From contig NZ_AUCU01000013.1 in the NCBI RefSeq assembly GCF_000429925.1, forward strand, positions 62,001 through 126,000: DNA of 64,000 nt, in the 5' to 3' direction. This document shows positions 43,236 to 56,421 of the stretch, in pieces. Origin of the DNA: Desulfatirhabdium butyrativorans DSM 18734. GTDB lineage: Bacteria; Desulfobacterota; Desulfobacteria; Desulfobacterales; Desulfatirhabdiaceae. The notes beneath the pieces are model-generated. The model saw only the letters and a list, made by a program, of their open reading frames with translations. It ran no database searches and had not been told where the DNA came from. A program made the position numbers and the translations under genes. The number at the start of each line of letters is the position of its first letter. Position 1 is the first letter of the stretch.

Positions 43236-43886
43236 ATGAAATTTTTTCTGGATACGGCCAATATCGATGAAATCCGTGCCGCCAACGAAATGGGGATGGT
43301 GGACGGGGTGACAACCAATCCGAGCCTGATCGCAAAAGAAGGCCGGGAATTTCATGAAGTCATCCGGGAAATTGCCGGATTGATCGAGGGGCCGATCAGT
43401 GCCGAGGTGATCGGGCTGGATACCGGAAGCATGGTGAAGGAAGCCCGCGTGCTTGCCGCCATTCATGCGAATGTGGTCATCAAGGTTCCCATGACCGTCG
43501 ATGGGCTCAAGGCCGTGCGCATTCTGGCCGGGGAAGGTATCCGGACCAATGTCACCCTCATCTTCTCCCCGCTCCAGGCATTGATGGCGGCAAAGGCGGG
43601 AGCGGCATACGTGAGCCCGTTTGTGGGACGGCTCGATGATCTGTCGCAGGAAGGACTCTCGCTGGTGGAGCAGGTGCTGCGGATTTACCAGAACTACGAT
43701 TACCAGACGGAAATCATCGTGGCAAGCGTCCGGCATCCGCTTCATGTTCTCGAAGCCGCTCTGATGGGGGCGCACATTGCTACCATTCCGTTTTCGGTGC
43801 TGAAACGGTTTGCGGATCATCCCATGACCGAAAAAGGTATCGCCGCATTTCTGGCAGATTGGAAAAAAGCCAATGAAACGACCTGA
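43236..43886 (+). CDS. tal: Transaldolase / fructose-6-phosphate aldolase family protein
   Basis: The 216-residue protein [20 protein letters not shown] is of the short (TalC/FSA-like) transaldolase family. [15 protein letters not shown], the Schiff-base lysine in [13 protein letters not shown], and [12 protein letters not shown] are visible. It interconverts sugar phosphates in the non-oxidative pentose phosphate pathway; aldolase activity cannot be excluded. The start at 43236 follows AGGAAAGG; the upstream frame is repeat-derived. It overlaps the pgsA start by 14 bp. Confidence 0.9.
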   Translation: MKFFLDTANIDEIRAANEMGMVDGVTTNPSLIAKEGREFHEVIREIAGLIEGPISAEVIGLDTGSMVKEARVLAAIHANVVIKVPMTVDGLKAVRILAGEGIRTNVTLIFSPLQALMAAKAGAAYVSPFVGRLDDLSQEGLSLVEQVLRIYQNYDYQTEIIVASVRHPLHVLEAALMGAHIATIPFSVLKRFADHPMTEKGIAAFLADWKKANETT

Positions 43887-44523
43887 TTTTTCGTTCATCA
43901 ATCGCTGGATCGCTTCGATCAAATCCATCCGGTTTCCCGTGAAGACAGCGATTCCCCTTCCGAGGAAGGAAGCCATCCAGGCCGTCATCGAAAAACCCAA
44001 CTTTCTGACGATGTGCAGGGTTGGAGCGGTTCCCGGCGTGGTGCTGCTCATGCTCTATCCGAATCGATTCTGTTCGTTCATGGCGGCGATTCTCTTCAGC
44101 GCAGCAGCCATCACGGATTATTTCGACGGATTCCTGGCCCGGAAACAGGGGATGGTATCCAATTTCGGGAAGATCATGGACCCGGTGGCGGACAAGTTGC
44201 TGATGACCGCAGCCCTCATCATGCTCGTATCCCATGGATGGGCTCCGGGATGGATGGCCTGCGTCATCATTGGCCGGGAAATCGCCATTACGGGCCTGAG
44301 AAATTTTCTGGTGGAAACGGATCAGGATCTTTCTTCAAGCAATCTGGCAAAGTACAAGACCGGCTTTCAAATTGCCGCCATCATTCCGCTGCTGATCCAC
44401 TATCCCTATTTCGGTCTCAACTTCCACGGGATCGGCACGGCTTTTCTCTGGGGTGCGCTGGTGTTCACGATCTGGTCCGGGGTGGATTATTTCCTGAAAT
44501 TCCGGAAATACGTTTCGTATTGA
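43873..44523 (+). CDS. pgsA: CDP-diacylglycerol--glycerol-3-phosphate phosphatidyltransferase
   Basis: PgsA makes phosphatidylglycerophosphate at the inner membrane. The 216-residue protein has the CDP-alcohol phosphotransferase motif [20 protein letters not shown] followed by MDPVADK (consensus D-x2-DG-x2-AR-x8-G-x3-D-x3-D), and several hydrophobic helices. It has an N-terminal extension of about 40 residues ([12 protein letters not shown]...) before [12 protein letters not shown], longer than usual; a later start is possible. Confidence 0.92.
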   Translation: MKRPDFSFINRWIASIKSIRFPVKTAIPLPRKEAIQAVIEKPNFLTMCRVGAVPGVVLLMLYPNRFCSFMAAILFSAAAITDYFDGFLARKQGMVSNFGKIMDPVADKLLMTAALIMLVSHGWAPGWMACVIIGREIAITGLRNFLVETDQDLSSSNLAKYKTGFQIAAIIPLLIHYPYFGLNFHGIGTAFLWGALVFTIWSGVDYFLKFRKYVSY

Positions 44524-44896
44524 ATGGAATCAACAACTTCTCGACCGGTTGCGCACCTCATCCGCCCCAGCATTCCGGGATAAGGACCGGTAGAAAATCG
44601 ATGGATCGCTGTCGAGCCGCAGGGAAGCGGTTTGCTTTTCCGCCATATCGCAGAAGCGATACCTGCTTCCATATTCAGTCCCGGGAATAACGCCGAATCG
44701 GGGTTGGATGGGCTTTTTGGGGTGCAATCAGCGTCAGTAGGGTTGCGAACGGGCGGTTTCCATCGGAAGAGAGGGATATCCAGGAGGGGTAAGGCTTTTG
44801 GTATTGGCCTGACGGATCAGGCGATGTGCAACGCATGCTGCAGAGCACAACATGTCCGCGCCGCTGCATATCGCCTGATCGGAAAGCGTGACTTCC
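44524..44896. other. 373-bp gap between the convergent pgsA and mdh genes, with an 11-bp inverted repeat
   Basis: No gene is convincing on either strand. GATCAGGCGAT (44815-44825) and ATCGCCTGATC (44870-44880) form an 11-bp stem, with GTGC/GCAC pairing inside the loop, 17 bp from the mdh stop. This could be a terminator or part of a small RNA. The rest shows none of the repeat families common in other gaps. Confidence 0.45.
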
Positions 44897-46186
<1,290 letters not shown>

Positions 46187-46214
46187 TTGACACCGGTTGC
46201 AAAGCTGGTAGACT
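46187..46214 (+). promoter_or_regulatory. Sigma70-like promoter of purC
   Basis: TTGACA (46187-46192), a 16-bp spacer and TAGACT (46209-46214) lie about 60 bp before the purC ATG. Confidence 0.5.
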
Positions 46215-46274
46215 GCAACACGCCGATTCACAACGTCTGGTTTTTGAAACTTTATCTGACTGGAGAGGAATACC

Positions 46275-47174
46275 ATGAAGCCTTCACCCGTTGTGCAGAC
46301 CCATTTCCCGGAATTGAAACTGAAAAACCGAGGCAAGGTTCGGGATATTTACGATCTGGGAGAAAACCTGCTGATCGTGGCGACAGACCGCATTTCGGCC
46401 TTCGATGTCATTATGAACGATTCCATACCGGATAAGGGGAAAATCCTGACGCGAATCTCCCTGTTCTGGTATGATGTCATGCGGGATATTGTCCCCAATC
46501 ATCTGGTTGCTTCGGACGTTGCTGCCTATCCCCGCTCGTGTCATCCATACGCCGATATGCTGGAAGGGCGCAGCATGCTCGTCAAGAAAGCCAGGCCGCT
46601 TCCCATCGAGTGTGTCGTCCGGGGGTATCTCTCGGGTTCCGGATGGAAATCCTACCAAAAGGGAGGAATGGTCTGCGGCATTGCGCTTCCTGCCGGTCTT
46701 CGGGAATCCGATCGACTTCCCGAGCCCCTGTTTACGCCTTCGACCAAGGAAGAAGTCGGGCACGACATCAATATCGATTTTGAAGAGACGGCAAGAAGGA
46801 TCGGAAAGCCGCTGGCCGAGAAGATTCGGGACCTGAGCATTGCCATTTATCGGAAGGGCGCTGCGCTGGCGTTGGAAAAGGGGATCATCATCGCCGATAC
46901 GAAATTCGAATTCGGCCTGATCGGAGATGATCTCATCCTGATCGATGAAGTGTTGACGCCCGATTCCTCCCGTTTCTGGCCAAAAGACCGCTACGAGCCG
47001 GGAAGAGGGCAGGACAGTTTCGACAAACAGTACCTGAGAGACTACCTGCTGTCGCTCGACTGGAACCAGCAACCGCCGCCGCCGCCGCTTCCGGAGGTCG
47101 TTATCCGAAATACCCGGAAAAAATACATCGAAGCGCTTCAGTTGCTGACGGGTCAAGATGACGATTTGGATTGA
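46275..47174 (+). CDS. purC: Phosphoribosylaminoimidazole-succinocarboxamide synthase
   Basis: PurC adds aspartate to CAIR in purine synthesis. The 299-residue protein has [20 protein letters not shown] (ATP site), [38 protein letters not shown] and [15 protein letters not shown], matching the longer (about 295 residue) bacterial form. GAGAGGAA precedes the ATG. It overlaps the following ParB-like gene by 17 bp. Confidence 0.95.
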   Translation: MKPSPVVQTHFPELKLKNRGKVRDIYDLGENLLIVATDRISAFDVIMNDSIPDKGKILTRISLFWYDVMRDIVPNHLVASDVAAYPRSCHPYADMLEGRSMLVKKARPLPIECVVRGYLSGSGWKSYQKGGMVCGIALPAGLRESDRLPEPLFTPSTKEEVGHDINIDFEETARRIGKPLAEKIRDLSIAIYRKGAALALEKGIIIADTKFEFGLIGDDLILIDEVLTPDSSRFWPKDRYEPGRGQDSFDKQYLRDYLLSLDWNQQPPPPPLPEVVIRNTRKKYIEALQLLTGQDDDLD

Positions 47175-48129
47175 TCAAACCGTTGAAATCGACAGGATCG
47201 ACCGGGCCGATCGAAGCCTTGCGATTACGACCAAAACCGCCATCGAGGAGCTTGCCCGGCATATCGGACATTTCGGCCTGCTTGCACCGCCACTCGTTCG
47301 GGAAAGACAAGGCCGATTGGGCATCGTTGCCGGTTTTCGGCGAATCGATGCCTGCCATCTGCTGGGCTGGCGAACGCTTGCCGTCCGCGTAATGGAGGCA
47401 TCGGATGCGGCCTGCATCGAGGCGGCCATTGCCGACAACACCGGAGAGCGAGCGCTTGACTGGATCGAAACGATGAGGGCATACGCTCTGCTGCGCAGAC
47501 AATATCCGGATGAACCAACGCTTGTGGATCGGGCTCAGGCTTTGGGATTGCCAGCCAGCGCCGATGTGCTGCGGAAAGTCGCCGATCTGGCGCTTCTCCC
47601 CGAACAATTGCAGCACTGGTTGCTGGCCGATGTGTTGCCGCTTTCGATGGCTTTGGAACTGGGCAAGCTTTCTCTACCGGATGCCTTGGCCGTTGGCGGG
47701 CTATTTGAGAAGTTGAAGCTCGGGCTGAACAAGCAGCGGGAATTGTTGGGCTACCTCCAGGAAATCGCCGGGAGGGATCGCCGGGAGATTCACCGCTTGC
47801 TGGCGGATCGGGAAATTGCGGACATTCTGGAGGATGAACGGATCGATTCTCCGAGAAAGGCGCATCTGATCCGGAATGTCCTCCGGAAATGCCGGTATCC
47901 GAAGATCAGTGCATTTGGAGAGCGTTACCGGAAACGGCTTGCGGAGCTTCGGTTGCCCAGGGGGATTGCCTTGACGCCTCCCGAGAATTTTGAGGGGGGC
48001 ATCTGGCGTTGGGCGATCGATTTCGAGAAAATTCCGGAACTCAGGGAAAAACTGGGGGTCTTGCAGGGCGTGTGTGATCATCCGGCCCTTTCGGAAATGC
48101 TGCAGCAGTCAATCGGAACCAGATCATAA
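47158..48129 (+). CDS. ParB-like nuclease/partition-fold protein
   Basis: The 323-residue protein has a ParB N-terminal-like fold at about residues 25-95: [37 protein letters not shown], then [20 protein letters not shown], as in ParB/Spo0J-type DNA- and CTP-binding proteins. A helix-turn-helix-like part follows ([19 protein letters not shown]). The usual GERR box is replaced by GFRR. It is co-transcribed with purC and not beside parA, so it is more likely a regulator than the chromosome-partition ParB. Exact role unknown. Confidence 0.75.
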   Translation: MTIWIDQTVEIDRIDRADRSLAITTKTAIEELARHIGHFGLLAPPLVRERQGRLGIVAGFRRIDACHLLGWRTLAVRVMEASDAACIEAAIADNTGERALDWIETMRAYALLRRQYPDEPTLVDRAQALGLPASADVLRKVADLALLPEQLQHWLLADVLPLSMALELGKLSLPDALAVGGLFEKLKLGLNKQRELLGYLQEIAGRDRREIHRLLADREIADILEDERIDSPRKAHLIRNVLRKCRYPKISAFGERYRKRLAELRLPRGIALTPPENFEGGIWRWAIDFEKIPELREKLGVLQGVCDHPALSEMLQQSIGTRS

Positions 48130-48222
48130 ACCATTCTTTGGCTGCCGGCCGGCGGGATCTGCAAAAATACCAGGGAATGCTCCGGAAATGAGAATCAAGT
48201 TCTCAGTCTGAGGGAGGCCGGA

Positions 48223-48253
48223 AGTCAGGAGTCAGAAGACAGGAGTCAGAAGA
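48223..48253. repeat. Short heptamer array GTCAGGA/GTCAGAA
   Basis: Four units of the same type as 36675-36734. Confidence 0.85.
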
Positions 48254-48437
48254 AATGCGGATGGCTTCTATTTTCCCAAGCTCACACTTGCGACTTTGAT
48301 TAACCGGGATTCAACCCCGGTTGTATGAGCGATTTTGGCGAAATCCCGCCTTTGGCGGGATGAAATCAGTTCTGCGATGGCAGGACATTGAATGGTTCTG
48401 GCCCCCGCCTGCAGCAGGCAGAATTTCGCCGGGGTGA

Positions 48438-48557
<120 letters not shown>

Positions 48558-48570
48558 TGTTCATTGCCAT

Positions 48571-48618
48571 CAGGCAGGCGGCGCTTTGCTCCAAATAGGG
48601 GGTTTCCGTTCAGGCCCT
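48571..48618. repeat. Right half of the palindromic element, copy F
   Basis: GCAGGCGGCGCTTTGCTCCAAATAGG is followed by GGTTTCCGTTCAGGCCCTA, matching the right half of copies B and D. It reaches the stop codon of trkA (complement of 48617-48619). Confidence 0.7.
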
Positions 48619-49279
48619 ACTTCAGCTCCTTGATCCGCCGGATTTCCTGGGTTTTACCGAGCATGATCAGCACGTCACTGTCCTTGATCCGGAAATCGGC
48701 AGGGGGGACGAGAATGAAATTTTCGGGCACCAGTTCCTTGATGCCGATGATGTGGACATTGTATTTCGCCCGAAGATCGAGTTCTCGTAAGGTTTTCCCG
48801 ATGAATCCCCTGGGTGGATCGACCTGGAGCAGATCATAGTCTTCGGCCAGGGGAATGAAATCGAGAATGTTCGGTGTGGAAAGTCCCCTGGCCACCCGGA
48901 TGGCCATCGCCATTTCAGGCCGGATGATTTCCGTTGCCCCGACTCTTCGAAGAATCTTCTCGTGGTCGTCGTCCATGGCCTTGGCCAGGATTTTCTTGAC
49001 ACCCAACTCCTGCAGATGCAGGCAAACGAGGATGCTGTTGGAAATTTTTTCACCGGCACTCACCACCACGCTGTCCATCTCTTCCAGTCCGAGCGCGGCA
49101 AGTTTTTCCTTATCCGTTGCGTCCATGACAATGGCTTCTGTGCAGTATGGATCAATTTCCTGCACCTTGTCCCGGTTCTGATCGATCGCCATGACGTCGT
49201 GCCCTTCCTCGAAGAGGCATTTGGCGACATGAAAACCGAATTTCCCCAGGCCGATAACGGCGAATCGTTTTTTTCCCAT
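48617..49279 (-). CDS. trkA: Potassium uptake regulatory subunit (TrkA/KtrA)
   Basis: The 220-residue protein starts [20 protein letters not shown], the NAD-binding RCK_N domain (1-135) with the acidic residue MAIDQNRDK, and ends with an RCK_C domain (about 140-220). It gates the TrkH/KtrB channel upstream. The ATG at 49279 is preferred over a TTG at 49291. One-domain size fits the KtrA/TrkA-of-small type. Confidence 0.92.
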   Translation of the reverse strand: MGKKRFAVIGLGKFGFHVAKCLFEEGHDVMAIDQNRDKVQEIDPYCTEAIVMDATDKEKLAALGLEEMDSVVVSAGEKISNSILVCLHLQELGVKKILAKAMDDDHEKILRRVGATEIIRPEMAMAIRVARGLSTPNILDFIPLAEDYDLLQVDPPRGFIGKTLRELDLRAKYNVHIIGIKELVPENFILVPPADFRIKDSDVLIMLGKTQEIRRIKELK

Positions 49280-49283
49280 GACT

Positions 49284-50681
49284 TCATCCAATCATGATCG
49301 GTTCTTCCGAGTAGCTGATGGTGGCATGCTGAATTTTGGGTGCGAATACGTAGGAAAAGCCGATGACCCCGACCCTGCCGATCAGCATCAGCACGACAAG
49401 CGAAATTTTCGAGCCGCTGCTCAGCACCGGCGTGGCGCCCATGGAAAGGCCGACAGTACCGAAGGCGGAGATGGTTTCGAAAAGATAAATCCGAAACGTA
49501 TCCCCCAGCCCATTCTGGATCGGATTTACCGATTGCTGAAATACCAGCACGGCAAAGAAAACGATCGAAATGAAAAACAGGGAAAGCCCCAGGATCGACA
49601 ATCCCTTGGTCAGGATATCTTCGGGAATGTTTTTGCGGAACAGCCGTGTCGGGTATTGTCCCCGAAGTCTGCACCACAGGGCAGCCGATAAGACGCTGAG
49701 CGTTGTTGTCTTGATGCCGCCTGCGCAAGATCCGGGGGATGCGCCGATGAACATGAGGATCATCAGCAGCAGGGCTGCGGGTTCCCCTATCTTTGCCAGA
49801 TCGATGGTGTTGAAGCCTGCGGTTCGGGCGGTAATGGATTGGAAAAAAGATGCCATGATGGCGACAGGGAGCGACAGGGGTTTGAGGGTGATGTTCCGCT
49901 CGAACAGAAAAAACAGGGTGGCGCCTGTAAGGATCAGGGCCAGTGTCGTGATGAGCACGGCCTGGGTTTGCAGCGAGAGCTTCACCCGCTGGCGGCGTCG
50001 CATTCGGGCATATCGATACAGATCGTAAACAACCGGAAATCCGATGCCGCCCAGAACAATCAGGGATGCAATGGTGATGTTGACGACAGCAGCGTCGTAA
50101 TAGGGGATGAGGTTATCGGAAAACAGCGAGAAACCGGCGTTGCAGAACGCCGAAACGGCATGAAACAGACCGAGGCAAGCGGCCCGTTTCAGGGAAAATT
50201 CTCCCCACCAGTACAGGGTGAGCACCGTTGCACCGAGAAGTTCCGTAATCGCCGTGAAAATGAAGATGGCCTTGAGCAGGGAAATGAGTTCTTTCCTTGG
50301 CGCAGCGGAAAACGTTTCCTGCATGATCATGCGGTGCTGGATGGAAACACCCATCCCGAGGAGTCTGAAGAAAAAGACCGTGAGTGTCATCAGTCCCAAC
50401 CCCCCGATCTGGATCAGCAGCAGAATGACGACCTGACCAAACCATGTAAAGGACGTTCCCGTATCGATGACGGTCAGCCCGGTCACGCAAACGGCCGATG
50501 TTGCGGTAAACAGCGCATCGATCGCCTGAATTCCCGAAACGGTGGAAAACGGCAAGCCCAGAAGCAGAGTGCCGGCCCCGATGGTTGCAACAAAACTCAG
50601 TAAAAACAGGGTGGGGGGCGGGATTTTCTTCAAACGTTTCGACAACCGGTTCATGGAGGCCGATGGCGTGGTGGAAGGCAT
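49284..50681 (-). CDS. trkH: Potassium transporter membrane subunit (TrkH/KtrB family)
   Basis: The 465-residue protein has about ten membrane segments and four selectivity-like P-loops: TATSAVCVTGLTVIDTG, SAFCNAGFSLFSDNL, TARTAGFNTIDL and SAFGTVGLSMGATP, the K+-selective filter of the Trk/Ktr family. It carries K+ (or Na+-coupled K+) inward across the inner membrane. It lies 7 bp after tatD and 4 bp before trkA in a clpS-tatD-trkH-trkA operon. Confidence 0.93.
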   Translation of the reverse strand: MPSTTPSASMNRLSKRLKKIPPPTLFLLSFVATIGAGTLLLGLPFSTVSGIQAIDALFTATSAVCVTGLTVIDTGTSFTWFGQVVILLLIQIGGLGLMTLTVFFFRLLGMGVSIQHRMIMQETFSAAPRKELISLLKAIFIFTAITELLGATVLTLYWWGEFSLKRAACLGLFHAVSAFCNAGFSLFSDNLIPYYDAAVVNITIASLIVLGGIGFPVVYDLYRYARMRRRQRVKLSLQTQAVLITTLALILTGATLFFLFERNITLKPLSLPVAIMASFFQSITARTAGFNTIDLAKIGEPAALLLMILMFIGASPGSCAGGIKTTTLSVLSAALWCRLRGQYPTRLFRKNIPEDILTKGLSILGLSLFFISIVFFAVLVFQQSVNPIQNGLGDTFRIYLFETISAFGTVGLSMGATPVLSSGSKISLVVLMLIGRVGVIGFSYVFAPKIQHATISYSEEPIMIG

Positions 50682-50688
50682 GGGTGGA

Positions 50689-51510
50689 TCAGTTTCCTGT
50701 CAGCCGCAGATGATCTGCGTCCGGATCGATATGATACAGCTTGCAGGTGTTTTGCCAGATCGTTTCCGCCAATTGGGGCAACGGCATGTCGAGGATGTGG
50801 GCGATGGTTTCCAAAACCGTTCGAACGAAGGCAGGTTCGTTTCTGCGAAAGCGGTTCTTCTGTGGCGCCGGGGTCAGGTAGGGGGCGTCGGTTTCGATAA
50901 GCATGCGGTCGAGTGGGATGGATGGCAGCATGTCGCGAAGCGCTTTTCCCCTTTCCCGGATGGTCAGGATACCGGTGATGCCGATGGCGTACCCCATATC
51001 GACATAGGTTTCGAGCTCTGCAGGCGACCCGCTGAAACAGTGGATGACACCGTTTCCCGGATGGCGATGGTGCCGTTTCAGAATGGCGATGAGTCTTCCG
51101 CCGCTTTCCCGTTCGTGAAAAATGACGGGCAGATTCAACTCATCCGCAATTTCAAGCTGGCGGATCAAGCCATTTTCCTGGTCCGATACGGGCGAATACA
51201 TCCGGTTGAAATCCAGGCCGATCTCTCCCCATGCCCGGACTCTCGGATCATGGGCGAGCGCCTTCAAATGATCGAGGTCTTCCTCCCTGCAGGATTTGAC
51301 ATCATGGGGATGAAAACCAACCGAGCTGAAGACCATGGGATGCCGCCAGGCGATGGAAAGCGCCTTTTCGGAGGTTTTTCGATCAATTCCCGCAATCATG
51401 ACGGCGCAGACACCGGCCTGTTTTGCTCGTTCGAGAACGGCTTTGCGGTCATCGTCGTAGTCGGGATCGTCCAGGTGACAGTGGCTGTCGAAAAGGCGAA
51501 TGGGATTCAT
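50689..51510 (-). CDS. tatD: TatD-family DNase
   Basis: The 273-residue metal-dependent hydrolase begins NPIRLFDSHCHLDDP with the metal-binding His-x-His, and has AWGEIGLDF (metal Glu), VIFHERESGG, GVIHCFSGSPAE and LIETDAPYLTP. Bacterial TatD proteins act as 3'-5' nucleases in DNA repair. The ATG at 51510 is chosen since the longer frame overlaps clpS. It lies 4 bp after clpS. Confidence 0.93.
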   Translation of the reverse strand: MNPIRLFDSHCHLDDPDYDDDRKAVLERAKQAGVCAVMIAGIDRKTSEKALSIAWRHPMVFSSVGFHPHDVKSCREEDLDHLKALAHDPRVRAWGEIGLDFNRMYSPVSDQENGLIRQLEIADELNLPVIFHERESGGRLIAILKRHHRHPGNGVIHCFSGSPAELETYVDMGYAIGITGILTIRERGKALRDMLPSIPLDRMLIETDAPYLTPAPQKNRFRRNEPAFVRTVLETIAHILDMPLPQLAETIWQNTCKLYHIDPDADHLRLTGN

Positions 51511-51514
51511 CTGG

Positions 51515-51829
51515 CTATTCCGGTTCCATGATACAGCGAAGGGGATGACCGTTTTCGCGGGCGAGAGCGTGTACCGTATCGACTTTCGTTTCCGCAATTT
51601 CGAAGGGATAGACGCCGCAAAGACCCGATCCCGTGCGATGTACGGCCAGCATGATGGTCGTGGCTTCCTCGAGATTTTTCTGGAAGACCTGCATGAGAAT
51701 CTCCACGACGAAATCCATGGTCGTGTAGTCATCGTTCAGCAACAGGACCTTGTACAAAGGAGGCTCGGTGAGTTGTTCATCCTGTTCGGAGGCCACTTCT
51801 TCTTCGAATTTTGTGCCGGAGGATGTCAT
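51515..51829 (-). CDS. clpS: ATP-dependent Clp protease adaptor ClpS
   Basis: ClpS delivers N-degron substrates to ClpAP. The 104-residue protein has a flexible N-terminus (about 1-25), then [20 protein letters not shown] with the acidic substrate-binding residues, [20 protein letters not shown] and [12 protein letters not shown]. The ATG at 51829 has GAGGAAG upstream. No clpA lies beside it, although the pair is usually adjacent. Confidence 0.92.
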   Translation of the reverse strand: MTSSGTKFEEEVASEQDEQLTEPPLYKVLLLNDDYTTMDFVVEILMQVFQKNLEEATTIMLAVHRTGSGLCGVYPFEIAETKVDTVHALARENGHPLRCIMEPE

Positions 51830-51962
51830 ATCATGCTTCCTCAACGATCCATGTGAAAACGAAACTGCTTAGCCCATAAAATCCAAATCAGGGAACAGGG
51901 ACAAGGGAAAAGGGGTGGATGGCAACGCTTTGATTTTGTATGAGCATCGTTTCCATAGATAT

Positions 51963-52056
51963 TTTGGTGTCTAAACGGAAAACCCCTATTCGGAGCAGCG
52001 CGTCGCCTGCGGGCAGGCTGTACCCAAAACGGGTTTTCCGTTCAGACACTATTTTG
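51963..52056. repeat. About 90-bp palindromic element, copy G
   Basis: TTTTGGTGTCTAAACGGAAA at the left and GGGTTTTCCGTTCAGACACT at the right, flanked on both sides by ATTTTGG (51961-51967 and 52057-52063), which could be a target-site duplication. Confidence 0.8.
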
Positions 52057-52127
52057 GTTCCCGGGGGCGAAATCCCGGCTGTATGCGGGATTATCGTTAA
52101 AAATACCACCCCTCGCAATGCTGGAGA

Positions 52128-52157
52128 TAATCGTTGTCGTTGTCGTAATCGTAATTC
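52128..52157. repeat. Short hexamer array (CGTTGT, CGTAAT)
   Basis: Five units between CTGGAGATAAT and AATTCC, the shortest version of the hexamer element. Confidence 0.75.
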
Positions 52158-52304
52158 CCTCAGCTCGTCACCCCGACAAAATCCTGCCTCTGGCAGGAGG
52201 GGGCCAGAACCGGTCCAAGTCCCGCTCTCATGGAACTGGATTCCTCCCGCCAAAGGCGGGATTCCGCCGGAATGACAACCGAGGCTGCCATAGGAATCGC
52301 CCAT

Positions 52305-52334
52305 GTAGGGGCGGGTTTTAAACCCGCCCCTACC
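52305..52334. repeat. GTAGGGGCGGGTTTT palindrome
   Basis: GTAGGGGCGGGTTT and AAACCCGCCCCTAC are inverted around two bases, nearly as at 36763-36791. Confidence 0.8.
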
Positions 52335-52454
52335 CCCGCTTGATGATAGGCTCCGGGGCGGCTTTCGCCGGAATCGCCCATGTAACCCGGGTTTCACCCC
52401 GGTTAATGAAAGTCGCAGGAGCAAGCTACAGCGAAATGAGAGGCATCCGCTTTC

Positions 52455-52530
<76 letters not shown>

Positions 52531-52587
52531 TATTCGACTTTTTGCGACTTCATCATGTTGATGGTTTCATCGCGATGGGTTGCATGA

Positions 52588-55119
<2,532 letters not shown>

Positions 55120-55153
55120 ATCAAAACTGCCTTCGGAATGGGTATCAACGAAA

Positions 55154-55201
55154 ATGGCGTATGGATTCGGATGGTCGCCGCCATCTGAATCCATACGCCA
55201 T
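55154..55201 (-). terminator. Strong hairpin between lhgO and secA
   Basis: ATGGCGTATGGATTC (55154-55168) is an exact inverted copy of GAATCCATACGCCAT (55187-55201), with an inner GATGG/CCATC pair, giving a stem of about 20 bp. On the reverse strand it is followed by TTTTC. It may end lhgO transcription or act as a leader structure for secA. Confidence 0.5.
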
Positions 55202-55211
55202 AAGGATAATC

Positions 55212-56405
55212 TTAATCGATCCGGTCTGCAATGGTTTTTGCCAGATCCATGGAGCTGGTGAAGGCCGGGGAGATGGGATTGAGAACGTGCAGGTTGTTCC
55301 GGTCCCGGATCATCATGAAATCCATGACCAGCTCCCGGGTCTGCCAATTGACCAGTTGCGGCCGTATACCGACCTTCGGGCTTGGCATGAGGTCTTTCGG
55401 GTCGAGGGTGTGAACGAGCGCTGCGGCATCCTTGAAGAAAAAGGGCAAACAGTATTTTCGGGGTTCCGTGAGGGCTACGGAGCGGAATTTCGGATTTGTG
55501 AAGAACAGGACGGCATCTGTCAGGAGGATTTTGGGGGCTTCCGCATCGATACCGGAAACCAGCCCGTAATTTTCCCTTCCGAAAGCCGGTATGGCGGTGG
55601 GGCCCAGATATACATCGTCATGCACGTTCCGGGTAAAATGCACGCCCAGGAAAGGATTGCGGATATCGGGCACGGGATAGATGCTGCCGCGGACCAGATG
55701 TGCCTTTTCATGAACCAGTTTGTAGTAGATGCCCTTGAAGGGAACCATCCGGTATTCCGAGGCCAGCCCGAATGCCTGCGCAACCCGTTCACAGCCGGAG
55801 CCGGCAGTGTTGATCAGGCGCTCATACGCAATGGCGCCGCGGGATGTCCTGATCCGGTTTTCCTGCTCGAGGCCTTCGAACTTCGTTTGGAACAGGATGC
55901 GAACCCTGCCGCTCTGTTCCAGATCGTGTTGCAGCGCCGCCAAAATCCGTTTCGGATCGACGACCGCCGTGTCCTGCGAGAGCAGAGCCGTTTTGCAAGT
56001 CTTTGCGTTGGGCTCGATTCGGGCAAGCGTATCTTCCGTGATGAGGGATACCCGGGCGCCATTGGCTAGTGCCCGGGTGTACAGCGTGTTCAATGTGTCC
56101 AGTTCCGCTTCGGAGCGGGCGACGACGACCTTGCCGGTTTCCGCAAGCGGCAGGCCTTTTGTTTTGCAGTATGCCTTCATGAGCCGATTGCCGTTCAGGC
56201 AGGATTTGGCTTTGAGGCTGTCTGGGGCATAGTAGATGCCTGCATGCAGCACGCCGCTGTTTCTGCCGGATGCGTGGCGCCCGGTTTCGGGCTCCTTGTC
56301 GATGATCAGAATGTTGTCGGCACCCCGGCCAATCAATTCGCGGGCCGTGGTCAGGCCCATGATGCCAGCGCCGACGATCAGAATGTCTGTGTGTATCGGT
56401 TGCAT
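55212..56405 (-). CDS. lhgO: L-2-hydroxyglutarate oxidase
   Basis: The 397-residue FAD enzyme starts [23 protein letters not shown] (dinucleotide fold), has [20 protein letters not shown], the LhgO/DAO hallmark, and [12 protein letters not shown] and IRPQLVNWQ further on. It oxidises L-2-hydroxyglutarate, a side product of malate dehydrogenase and related enzymes, probably passing electrons to quinones. The ATG at 56405 is preferred; the upstream part of the frame overlaps the glycosyltransferase gene. It lies 17 bp after that gene and before secA. Confidence 0.92.
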   Translation of the reverse strand: MQPIHTDILIVGAGIMGLTTARELIGRGADNILIIDKEPETGRHASGRNSGVLHAGIYYAPDSLKAKSCLNGNRLMKAYCKTKGLPLAETGKVVVARSEAELDTLNTLYTRALANGARVSLITEDTLARIEPNAKTCKTALLSQDTAVVDPKRILAALQHDLEQSGRVRILFQTKFEGLEQENRIRTSRGAIAYERLINTAGSGCERVAQAFGLASEYRMVPFKGIYYKLVHEKAHLVRGSIYPVPDIRNPFLGVHFTRNVHDDVYLGPTAIPAFGRENYGLVSGIDAEAPKILLTDAVLFFTNPKFRSVALTEPRKYCLPFFFKDAAALVHTLDPKDLMPSPKVGIRPQLVNWQTRELVMDFMMIRDRNNLHVLNPISPAFTSSMDLAKTIADRID

Positions 56406-56421
56406 GAATGGTTGTGCTTTC

